DNA from: Platanthera guangdongensis
Lineage: Eukaryota; Streptophyta; Magnoliopsida; Asparagales; Orchidaceae
Direction of reading: 5' to 3'
NCBI GenBank assembly: GCA_039583875.1
Contig: CM077152.1
Coordinates: 20,993,538-21,057,537 of the forward strand
Length of the DNA stretch: 64,000 nt
Positions 34,701 through 46,700 of the stretch are shown piece by piece. Positions within the stretch are counted from its first letter, which is position 1; the number at the start of each line of letters is the position of its first letter. The notes below the pieces were generated by a model. The model was not told where the DNA came from and searched no databases. It worked only from the letters and a program-made list of their open reading frames with translations. Position numbers and translations under genes: made by a program.

Positions 34701-37700
34701 TTTAAAAGCAAGCATACATTTCTTTCAAAACAATTTTAGAGTCACTAGGAGAAATAGTTTTTCTTACTCTCCATTTGGGCTGATCCATCTTTGGGATTGT
34801 TTTTATAGGGAACTCGAGTGGGAAGTTGCGCCTAGGATGAGTGTGCTTGTGAAGTCACTCATATAGTTTGTTTTTCCCTTTCAGTCGTTTACTTTTAGTA
34901 CCGTACTGTTTAGTATTGAATACTTGTAATATTAATGTTTAAGAATTTGTGTATACCAGACATTGTGTAGTATTTCAGATATTCAGTGGTTTGGTCCTTT
35001 TCCTTTCTACTGGCTCTGTGAATTCAACTTGATGAGGTAAACTTTTACATTTAATTTCATCTTCAACTTCAACTGTAAGCTTACTTTTCAGTTTCTTTTC
35101 AATTATGTTTGTTATGTACTAATTTTAATATTGTTTCTTAGTTTAATGTTTATCGTTGGATCCGACCGGACGACTGATTAATTGTTAAACTAGGTTGGGG
35201 TGTTACATGATATGTCTTCCCATTGTAGGTTGGGAACTCCAACTTGGTGTAGCATGGCATAACAATAACTTCAGGGCATACAAGGGTATGCAGAACGTGC
35301 GGTATAAGTGGCAGTGGAGGTGTCTGACTACCACTGTCTTGGTCATATGTTGAGTTAGTAACAACTGGAATGGTAGTTGTCAAATCATTGAGATTTTTTT
35401 TCCAAGTCTAAAGCATACAAGCCTTATGTGATTAATAGGTGCAACATTACTCAAACTATGTGGTTAAAGGAGCGCCTTAGGCTGCCAAAGGATCAAGGTT
35501 TATCAGGCTCAGAGTTTTGCGTCTTTTTTATCCATTGGATCATAGAAGGCGTAAAACAAAAAAAAGAATTTAATTACTAACTTATTTTGAAAGATTTAGT
35601 GTTTCTAAAACATAACAAAACGTTGGGGCTTCAATATCATGCACGTGACCGTATTGATCCATTTCTTAAGAGAGTGTATGATAGTACTGACTAGTTGATG
35701 AGTAAAATTGAAAAAGAATCCAAGATGAATTTATGTTTGGTGATGATTATTTAAAATAGACAGTGATTGTATCTTGCACTCATCAAGCGTGCATCTGCAC
35801 GTTGAGACTTGAGCCTAGGCTCTAGAACCCTCTTGCACCTTGATGTGCCTTGAGCCTTTAACCACTTTGCGCTCAGGACCATCAATCCACAATCTGACTC
35901 CCCAACTGCACAGAGTCCTGTTCCTTTATCGACCAATTCAAGCATCAGTATCAACCATGATTGTTGATATAACTCTTTTTTTGTGTGTGCCAAATGAACC
36001 GTCCTCCACAAAACGATTGACAAACTTTTCCTTTATATTCATAAAGGGCACATAACCACCTTCCTCCACGACCACAAATACAAGATATCATGGGAAACTC
36101 CACCAAGCTAGTAAGGTAAACAGTGTAAAGGTTGAATTGGCAGAAAGGCGATCATCGAGAGGCGATATCTAGCGGCCCGGGCATAACCACTGAAGATTGA
36201 AAACGACAAAAGGCATCCCTCACCTTCCCCATCATCAAGATTGATCGTCTCATAGTCCTACGATTAGGGGGGCAGGGGATAGGCGGACAAGTTGACAATG
36301 ATCAGGGCAATCAACTAGTTTAGGCACTCAACAGTCTTGAACTTGTGGGTAACTTGGTACAATGAGGGACTACAAAGAGAAATTACGGGTTCTGTTACTC
36401 CGGGAGATTTCAGTCTTCATGAACATTACCAAATAGAAATTGATCCTTGTTGTTTTCATCTGCACCCTTCTTCAACAATCAATCTCATGTTGCAACTCAA
36501 CAAGTACTCTACCCTCGTTCGGTCGATACCCCATATGCACAAGTGACAAGTAGCAAACAAAAATTGTTGATCTGTTGTGGCGCCACCAAGTGACGCAGGA
36601 CGAATCTATAGGCGGCGGATAAACTGAGACCAAACCCTACATGCTATGCAGATCCGACGGTTAAATCACAAATTAGATAATAAATAATATCTCACGCAGA
36701 TAATTCAAAACAAGGCAAAATATTTTATTTGGGCAAAACAAGCTTAGATTTTCCTCCGCGTGGAGGGTCAGAGCAAGAGCACGCGGCGAATAAATCCTGC
36801 AAATCACGATAATTATCTAACAATACACCACAATACAAGGTATCCAAAACTAATATAGTGATCCAACCCAATATAAGAGTGCTAAAAATAATAAACCAAT
36901 ACAACAAAATCTCACCAAATAGTAGGTTGACCAAAGCACTGAAGATTTCAGATCCGGATGCGTGGAACAGCGATCAAATGTGGGACCGACGGCGGAAAAA
37001 GGGGGAGGTGGTTGTCCTCGATGGTGAAGGGTGGGATCGGGCCGGAAATAGATAGATCCGGCCTCGTGGGGTAGATCCAGGCGAGGTGTGAATGGATCCG
37101 ATGTTTGGTGGCGGATCTGGGCTTAGGAATGAGGTATGACTGTATGAGTGGAGGGAATGACGGATCGAGGGCTGAAATTCTCAGATCTGGACTGATCTTG
37201 AGAATAGGGGTTGTGGGAAGTGGATCCAAGAAAGAGAGGATGGAAGCCAAGGGTGGGAAGATTGGGGTTCGATAGGAGCTGCAGGAGAGAGGAATTGGGG
37301 GCGGCAGGTGGCGGCTTTGCTGGGAGGAGGGGAGGCGGTAGGTGCCTTTGCGCAGGGAGGAAGGAGGGTGGCCGGCGGCTGGGCTGCTATGAGGAAGAGG
37401 GGAGGCAGACGGCTGGTTTGCTGGGAGGAAAAAGGGGGGCAGCCTGCAGCAAGGAAGGCAGGGGCCGGCGGCTGTTTCGGGGGCCTCAGGGCTGAGCAAA
37501 CTTTATAGATGAACAGTTCATTTCATTTATGAACAGTGCATAGCAATAGGAATTCTGGACAGCGGGGTGTGATGGAATTGGGGGGTTGGTGGGTAGCTGT
37601 AAGGGGGAATTGGAGGGGGAGAAAGTGGCCTAGGGTTAGGGGATACCTTGGGGAGGAAGATAGACACCTAGGAGTCGTCACCTAGGATTCCATGGAGTCG

Positions 37701-40700
37701 ACACCGAGGTTTGATCGTTGGAATCCGGGATTTCTTTTCACCAAATTCTGCAATGTCTTCAACCAGCCCACAAAACATCTATTTATAATAAAAGGAGGAT
37801 TAGAGCATCCCACCATCGTTGGTTATGATTGGTCAAAGGTGGGGCCACCTAAATACATCAAAATAAAATGCAAAATAGTGAAAAAAATATATCAAATCGA
37901 TTTACAACACGAATCTGAACACGTCTGCGGAGTCGGGTCGTCGAACCAGGTGTTGAAGTATTAGACCGGGCGGCCTTGCGATCTGATCCAGCGGTTTGTT
38001 GACCGAGCGGTCTGGCGGTCTCACTCTGAAGCCTGGAGACCGGGCGGTCTATCGGTCTCCCATTGCGGCCTGTTCTATCCTGCTGGAGGTGCCGAGCGGT
38101 TAACCCATCTGTCTAACCGCGCGGCCTGTGCGGTCTCCTTTATTTCTAGCCGCTCAGTACTGTAAATGTTTAGTCCCACATTGTTTGTATATTCTCTCTC
38201 ATATCTCCTTCATTCTATATAAGGGAGGTCATACCTTTGTAAATGACATCTTTTTTGGATAATAAAATTTCAATTATTCAAAAGTCTATCCGTTTATTCT
38301 TTCTTATTCGCCACTTTCTACATGGTATCAGAGCGCACGGTCGTTTCCTCCTGATTGTGTGCGCTCGGCTTGTTTTCCGCTATCCGCGACCTGTCTCGCG
38401 GCTTGCCTTCTCTTCTGTCCGCTGCCCTGTTCGCGCGGCTTGTTTCTGTCCGCTGCCCTGTTTGCGCGGCTTGCTTCTCCTTGGTTCTCTTCTCCTACTG
38501 CTTTTCGTCGCCGTGACCTGTTTCGTTGTCGCCGCGACCTGTTTCTTACCTCTCCGACTTCCTAGTCGTTGCGGCCTGTGTCTGTCCGCCCGGCATGCGA
38601 CTTGTTGTAGTCGCTGCTTCTTGCCTCCTCTTTCTCTTCTGTTCGCTCGGCCATTTCAGTCCGCGCGACCTCTTCCCCGCTGTGCCTTTGACTGCTTTCT
38701 CGCCGCTTGTGTTCGCGCGGCTTCTTATTTTTCTATCCGCTGCGGTTTCTTGCTGTCTTCTATGACTACTTCCGGTCTCACCACTACTCCTGCAGCTCCT
38801 CCTCCACCTCCTTCGGGCAACCTTGGCACCCTTTCTAAGCTTGTTGGCTCCAACTATCCCGATTGAAGCGTTTCTTTCACTTTTCTTCTTCGCTCTCAAC
38901 GCAAGCGTCATCACCTCACCGATGACCCTCCTCCTCGTACCTCTCCTGAGTTTGATGACTGGGATGCGAGTGATGCTCTTGTCCGCACCTGGCTGGCCAA
39001 CAGCCTTTCCGATGAGTGCCTTCCCGTCATTCGCCATGATGAGACGGTCAAGGCCGCCTGGCTTCACCTCGCTGCTCTCTATTCGAAGGGGGGCCAGACG
39101 TCCCGCATTTATACTGTATATGCGGACCTCTTCGCCCGCCCTTCCATGTCTCCTGCTGCGGCTTATCAGCAGGTTCAGGCTCTTGGTGCTGAACTCCTCC
39201 AGAATCGCCCCTTCTCCGCGGACTTGGCCGACCAGCACAAACACTTCCAGGAACTTCTGGTTGTTTGTTATCTTCTTCGTCTTCCTGATTCTTATGATAT
39301 GATCCGCCAGCAGATCTTGGGTGAGGCGGAATCTCCTACTTTGGATGCCACTGCGGCTCACATTGCCGCTGTTACTTCGCTGCTCCAGCGGCCTCTGTTG
39401 GTCTCCCCCCCTTCCCAGGACTCCTTTGCTCACCAAGCTCAGAGGGGGGGACCTAGTAGCCGCGGCCACTCCGGCGGACGGGGTTCCTCCCGGTTCCTCT
39501 GCTCTCACTGTGGTCGTACCGGTCATTCTGTTGACCGCTGCTGGCAGAAGCATCCTCATCTTCGACCTTCCGGTGATGCTCCTTCGGCCTCCGCATCTTC
39601 TCGGCCGTCTGCCTCTGTGGCCACGACGTCAGGTAGTGCCCACGTCGTTACCCAAGGTAAATGGCTGATTGACTCTGGTGCTACAAATCATATGACGGGC
39701 AACCCTCATTGCTTCTCCCGTCTTGAGACACATGACCGCTTACCCCCGATCCGTGTGGCGGATGGTTCACCGTCCCCGGTTCATGGGACGGGCATGGTTC
39801 AACTCACCCCCTCGCTGTGCTTGGAGGACACCCTCTATGTCCCGAAGTTCTTGTGCAATTTGTTATCCGTTACTACTTTATGCCGGCAACTTCAATGCTC
39901 CGTCTTATTCACTCCCACTACTTGTTCTTTTCAGGACCCGAGGACCCAGCGGACGATTGCTACTGGGACTGAGAGCGGCGGCCTCTACTTTCTCGACGAT
40001 GTTTCCGCTCTGTCTGCCTACTCCTCCTCCACGGATCTCCTTCAATGGCATCTTCGCCTTGGACATTCTCCTCCTCGGATTCTTCGCCAGCTTCTGCCCC
40101 ACTTACCTCCTACCAGTTCTCCGCTCAACTGTGATGCGTGTCAGCTTGGCAAACATCATCGCTCCTCCTTCCCACCGAAGCAAGGTCGTGGCTCCTCTCG
40201 CCCGTTTGATCTTATTCATTCTGATGTATGGGGTCCTGCTTCTACCCTCACTGTTGGTCGGGGCAGTTCCTATTTTGTCACTTTTATAGATGATTTCTCC
40301 CGCTGTACCTGGGTGTATCTGTTAAAAGATCGCTCTGAACTTTTTTATATTTGGCAATCATTTTATTTTATGATTCAGACTCAATTTGTTATTTCTATTA
40401 AAGTTTTACGTTCTGATAATGCCAAGGAATATCTGAATCATGAGTTCGCCTCTTTATTTCACCAGCATGGTCTGCTTCATCAAACAACTTGTGTTTACAC
40501 CTCCCAGCAGAATGGGGTGGCGGAGCGTAAAAACCGTCACCTGCTTGATATTGCTCGTACTCTCATGACGCAGATGCACGTCCCTCGCTCCTACTGGGGC
40601 TACGCTGTGCTCCTCGCCTGCTATCTCATCAATCGTCTTCCCTTCACCGTTCTCCACAGCCAGACTCCCTTCTCCATTCTCTACCCCAAAAGGAACATTT

Positions 40701-43700
40701 TCCTCTCCCTCTCCGTGTCTTTGGTTGTACGGCCTTTGTTCACGCTCCCTCCGCTACCCGCGACAAGCTTTCCCCCCGCTCCACCAAGTGTGTCTTTTTG
40801 GGATACTCTACTACTCAAAAAAGCTATTGCTGCTTTGACTCCCTTCTCCGCAAGCAGTTTGTCTCCGCGGATGTGACCTTTTTCGAGAACGCTTCCTATT
40901 TCTCTCCTACCTCTTCTCTTCCTTCTCATCTCTCCGTTCCTTCCCCGCCTCTCGACGTTTTCCCACCTCCGTCTCCTCCTCCACCGACTCTTTCCCAGTC
41001 CGTCTCCCCACCCACCCCTCCACCCTCCTCTCCGCCGCCGTCTCTCTCTAGTCCCGGGCCAGCCTTCTCCTCCACGGACGCTCCGGTCGCTGACGCTCCT
41101 GTCGCTGACGCTCCCGTCGACCTGGATCTTCCCATTGCTCTTCGCAAAGGGGTGTGGGCGTGTACTCAACACCCGTTTGCGGCAGTTGTTTCCTATGATC
41201 GGCTTTCTCCTTCTCGCAGGTGTTTTGTCTTGGCTATCTCTGCTACTTCTCCTCTCCGCACCTACCAGGAGGCTCTTGCTCTCCCTCATTGGAAGTCTGT
41301 CATGGATGAGGAGATGGTTACTCTTACTGAACGGGGTACCTGGACCCTGGTTCCTCCTCCCGTGGGCACTGATGTGGTTGGCTGTCGCTGGGTCTTCGTT
41401 GTGAAGTTTCGCCCCGACGGCACTGTGGATCGCTACAAAGCCCGGCTGGTGGCCAAGGTCTTCACTCAGACTTACGACATTGATTACCTTGATACCTTTT
41501 CTCCGGTTGCTCGCCTCAGCACCATCCGGGTTCTCCTTTCTGTGGCTGTTAACCGGGATTGGGCTATTTCCCAACTTGATGTGAAGAATGTCTTCCTCTA
41601 TGGCGATCTTCAGGAGGACGTCTATATGGAGCAACCTCCTGGGTATGCTGCTCAGGGGGAGACAGGTGTATGTCATTTGAAGAAGGCCATTTATGGCCTA
41701 AAGCAGAGCCCTCGGGCATGGTTCGACAAATTCAGTGGTATTGTGGCTACCATCGGCTTTCGAAGGAGTTCGGCCGATCACTCCTTATTCATTCGCAAAA
41801 CGGCCTCGGGACTGGTGGTTTTGGCCGTATATGTGGATGATATTCTTCTTACTGGCGATGACCGAGATGGATTGGACTTGACGAAGAAGCACCTCCGTCA
41901 GCACTTGGTCACGAAGGATATGAGCTCCCCGAAATACTTTTTGGGGATAGAAATCTCTCGGAAACTTGACTCGTTGGTTCTCTCCCAACGGAAGTATGCT
42001 CTTGATCTTCTACAAGAAGCAGGACTGACAGGTGCCAAACCGGCTCGGTTTCCCATGGCTATTGGAGAAGACAAAACGTGGACGGATGACTCGCCTCTTC
42101 TATCTGATATCACAAGGTACAGACATTTGGTAGGCAAACTCATTTATCTCACGGTGACTAGACCCGACATCGCCTATGCTGTAGGCAAGGTCAGTCAGTT
42201 TATGCAAGCTCACAGGGACTGCCATCTTCAGTCCGCCCTGAAGATTTTAGAGTATATCAAAGCAGCACCAGGCAAAGGGTTACTCTTTCAGAAGAATGGA
42301 CATCTGAGAGTTGAGGCCTACTCAGATTCAAGTTACGCGGATGACAAAGGCGATCGTAAATCCACATCAGGTTTTTGTACCTTTGTTGGAGGCAATCTCG
42401 TGAGTTGGAAGAGCAAGAAATAGTCTGTTGTCTCCAGATCCAGTGCAGAAGCCGAATACCGGAGTATGGCGTCAACCACGTGTGAGTTAAAGTGGTTGCG
42501 GGCTCTCATGCTTGACCTGGGCGAGGTATATGACTGTCCTCTCCCTATGTTCTGTGACAACAAGGCCGCTATATACATATCTAGAAATCCGGTCGTCCAT
42601 GAGAGAACAAAGCATATAGAGGTTGACTGTCACTTCATTCAGGAAGAGATTTTGAAGAAACAGATTTGTACTCCGTTTGTCACCTCTGACAAGGAATTGG
42701 CAGATATCTTCACCAAGCTGGTTTCTACTTCCTTCTTCCACATTTGTGACAAGCTGGGCATGATTGATATCTATGCTCCAGCTTGAGGGGGAGTGTTGAA
42801 GTATTAGACCGGGCGGCATTGCGGTCTGATCCAGCGGTTTGTTGACCGAGCGGTCTGGCGGTCTCACTCTGAAGCCTGGAGACCGGGCGGTCTATCGGTC
42901 TCCCATTGCGGCCTGTTCTATCCTGCTGGAGGTGCCGAGCGGTTAACCCATCTGTCTAACCGCGCGGCCTGTGCGGTCTCCTTTATTTCTAGCCGCTCAG
43001 TACTATAAATGTTTAGTCCCATATTGTTTGTATACTCTCTCTCATATCTCCTTCATTCTATATAAGGGAGGTCATACCTTTGTAAATGACATCTTTTTTG
43101 GATAATAAAATTTCAATTATTCAAAAGTCTATCCGTTTGTTCTTTCTTATTCGCTACTTTCTACACCAGGCACGCCATATATGGAAAGTCGTCAAATCAG
43201 CCATGAATGGGCCCAAAACTCGTCATCCACTGCAGGTGCTCGTCTATGCTCCGCATCACCAAGTGACGGCGCGCCCCGACCGACGCGTGTATATTCCTGC
43301 ATGAGGCGGTGATCCGCTGCCCGGACAGGCGATCGGAGCGCGTGGCCGCGTCTGGATGATCGTTTCTAGTCATTTTTGTATTTTATGTTTTTTTATTCTG
43401 AGATGTATTTAACCTCTGATCGGCCCAAACAATCATAGTCATCCGATCAGGGTGGTTTTATTTTAGTTTCACTGTGCAGACAGCGGTTCGCATAATAGGC
43501 GGTTGTTCTGATATCGGGCTATTTATTTCCAGCGGTTTGGAGAGGACTTATCGAGGGTTCTGCAGAGTTGAAACCGTTCGGTCCTGTGCTATCCGGTGCG
43601 ACGCCGGAGAAGACGCGATACCTGGTGCGATGTCAGGCAAGGTCATCGTCCACGCCTCCCTCCCCTAGTGCGCTTTCAACCCCGTCGGCAACCCCTTCCT

Positions 43701-46700
43701 CATCCTCGTCCAAGCCCGCAACCCAAGCCGGCAATTTCCCTCTTCCCGGCCAGCCACTACAATACCAGCCCGACCCGGCCAACTCCCTCACCCCAGTTTC
43801 GACAGCACACCACCGCCCCTTTCGCTTCTCGTCACCGAGTCACCTTAATACCCCAGCCCGTACATCTCTCCTCCGCATTCCTCCCCGTGCCCAGCAATAC
43901 ACCACCGCCCCTCTTCTTCCTGTCGGACAGCCAGGGTTCTTTTGTTTTAATTTCCTTTTACTGTTGACACATTAATTTTACTATCCACCCGTTCAATTCT
44001 ACCAATAAGTTACCTTCGCCAAGCCTGTTGCCATGTCGAGCCCATCCTCCTATCGTGGACCCACTTCAAATCAACCCCCCCCCCCCAACATCGCTGCAAC
44101 TTTGGATGCTCGTCAACAACCGCCGCCTATGTATGCAACCCGTGGCATAAAGTTCTTATCTTTTACTGTTGGGTATTTTGGCACCTATATTGTGTAGTGG
44201 ATGTTCTTTCTTTCAATGTTATTAGTATTATTTGTCGTGTGATTTGTTGGGTTTCTTTTGCGCTTGCTAGAATGTAATTGCGCCTCTTTCGTTTGCGAAA
44301 TTAATATTTCGCCCTCCGTTAATTAATTGTTTGCAACTGTATGTGCACCTGCTGTTAATTCATAATAATTAATTACTTGTTTGCAATTTTTAGCGGACCA
44401 CTTGTGCACTTTTATTTCATATCACCTCATATAGGCCTGCATTTGGAGATCCCTTTTGAGTCGACCTGCACTGCATCTGATAGGAAGAAGGTGGGAGAGA
44501 GAGAGAGAAAGAGATCTAGAGAGCTAAGAGGGGAAACTAGGGTTTGAGAGGAGGAAAGGAGAAGAATACCTGATAATCTTGCATAACCATCCAAGAGGGA
44601 GTCCGGGTATGTTTATACCCGGACCAAGGCCGGCTGGCCAATGGGGCCGGCCGGCCCCAATGGGGGCTGAACCGGGTGAATTCAGCCCCCCACCCCGCAA
44701 CCCCCACCCCCCACCCCCCACCCCGCACCCCCCACCCCACCCGAGCCGTCATTTAGATAGTGGGGGCTGAACTGGTTGGTTCAGCCCCATTGTTGCCTTC
44801 AGACCCCTTGCTTCGTCGTGTGTGCTTCGGAGGCGTAACATTCTCTGCCCCATCAAGAACCAGCTTGTCCTCAAGGTGGTAGTCAGGGTACAGCTCTTGA
44901 AACTCCATCAAATCCACTCAAGTGTTGTGCGCTGCAGTCATATGTTGTCATTTAACCAATACTTCAGGACGGTACTTGGTCTCGCGACGCTTCCACTTGA
45001 GAATCAAGACCTCCTCAGGTAACGGTCGTAGTTCACCCGCAGATATAGCCTCAAGCAGAAGAGGACTCGCCTAAACGGAGGCGTCAATCTTCTTCTTCAG
45101 CAGAGAAACATGAAAGGTCGGATGTATCTGCGACCCCTCGGGTAGTGCTAACGTGTAAGCGACCGGGCCAACACGGCGAACAATCCGAAAGGGCCCATAG
45201 TAACGGGGGGCCAACTTATGATTCGTCTGCTGGGCGACAGACAATTGCCTGCAGGGACGGAGCTTTAGAAAGACCTCATCATCCACCTGGAACTCTCGGT
45301 CTGTGCGATGTTTGTTTGCATGTGCCTTCATGTGATCATGTGTTGCCCGCAGATTCTCCCGTAAAGTAGCAACAGTACGATCACGATCTTGGAGTGCCCG
45401 ATCAACGGCGGGAAGCGCCATGCTACCCGGCTCATAGCGGCTCAAGGAGGGCGGTGGCCAGCCATATACAACCTCGAACGGGGTCATCTTGTTGGAGGAG
45501 GGGTAGGGCGTGTTGTAACAGTACTCGGACTAATGTAACCAACATGGCAGTACGTGGTTCATCCATGACAAAGCAACGCAAGTATGTCTCCAGCCACCGA
45601 TTAAGAACCTCTGTCTGGTCATCCGTCTGCAGATGGTGAACTGTGCTGAATCGTAATGACGTGCCCTGTAAACGGAAGAGTTCCCTCCAGAATGTTCCGA
45701 CAAAGGTCGGATCCCTATCCAAAATAATCGCCCGTGGTATCTCATGCAACCTGACAATCTCTCGAGCAAAAGTAGCTGCAACTGATGTGCCGGTGTACGG
45801 ATGGCTCGGGGTGATGAAGTACTCGTACTTGGATAGCTTATCGACGACCACCAAAATAACGGATATGCCATGAGACATGGGCAACTCATCGATGAAATCC
45901 ATGGAAATGGTATCCCAGACCTGATGAGGGATCTCCAACGGTGTAAGCAATCCGGCTGGGGAGGTCGTCTCATACTTCTGGCGCTGACATATGTCGCACT
46001 GTCGAACAAACAACTGAATATTACGCTGCATACCCTTTCAGAAGATGTTTGCCCGTGCCCGATGAAAGGTGCGGAGGAGACCGGCATGGCCACCTGTCGG
46101 CGAGTAATGGAACTCATGCATCATAACTATCTGCCACGCTGACTGAGAAGGAATGACCACACGGTCCCAAAAGTACAACCGATCATTCCGAATATGATAA
46201 CCCGGAATCGTCCCTAGTTCCCGTCGGAGAGCGTCCACAACAGGTCGGAGCTCTGAGTGGCGCTCCACCTCTTCCTGTATCTCATCGATGGAATCCAGCA
46301 TGAGTGTAGAAATCTGAGTGAGTGCGCCCTCTGGTAAGCGGGATAAGGCATCAGCAACTCGATTGTCCCGGCCCTGCAGGTAGACAATCTCATAGTCGTA
46401 TCCCAGAAGTTTGGTGACCCACTTCTATTGGAGAGGAGAGGAGATCCGTTGTTCCAAGAGGTGCTTCAAACTCTGATGGTCCGTCCGAATCTTGAAGTGT
46501 CGTACCAGCAGATAAGGTCGTCATAAAGCCACGGCGTGAATGACCGTCAACATCTCCTTCTCATAAGCTGACAACCTCAATGTCCGAGGAGCCAATGCCT
46601 TGCTGTAGAAGGCTATCGGCCGCCCTTCCTGCATCAACACAGCATCCAGACCCACTCCCGACGCGTCCGTCTCTACGACGAACTCCTTGATGAAATACGG

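Larger units (their letters stand above)
37951..43165 (+). mobile_element. Copia-3: young Ty1-copia element nested in LARD-3 LTR
   Basis: 5,215 bp with two 372-bp LTRs and a perfect target duplication CCAGG (37946-37950 and 43166-43170). The LTRs differ at about seven positions (98 percent). The internal frame has only three lesions visible: a TGA at 38864, a frameshift at about 40690-40715 and a TAG at 42421. This makes it the best-preserved copia here. Confidence 0.96.
36591..43258 (-). mobile_element. LARD-3 solo LTR, split by Copia-3
   Basis: Starts TGACGCAGGACGAATC and ends CTCCGCATCA, flanked by the exact duplication CCAAG (36586-36590 and 43259-43263). Without Copia-3 it is about 1,448 bp. 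The start TGACGCAGGA is the same as in LARD-1's right LTR, and on the minus strand TATAAATAG falls about 252 nt into the LTR, against 255 in LARD-1, so the two are related. No internal region, hence solo. Minus-strand ORFs in 36948-37499 look fortuitous. Confidence 0.85.

Noticed and set aside
36948..37499. 183-codon minus-strand Pro/Ser-rich ORF
   Set aside because: Inside the LARD-3 LTR and without homologous frame in the LARD-1 LTR; low complexity composition.
38546..39559. 337-codon minus-strand ORF across Copia-3 gag
   Set aside because: It lies opposite the well-supported gag frame with knuckle and shows no domain; it is an antisense open frame of a GC-rich gene.
40681..41676. 331-codon minus-strand ORF in Copia-3 pol
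   Set aside because: Antisense to the integrase-RT region with intact RT motifs on the plus strand; no domain of its own.
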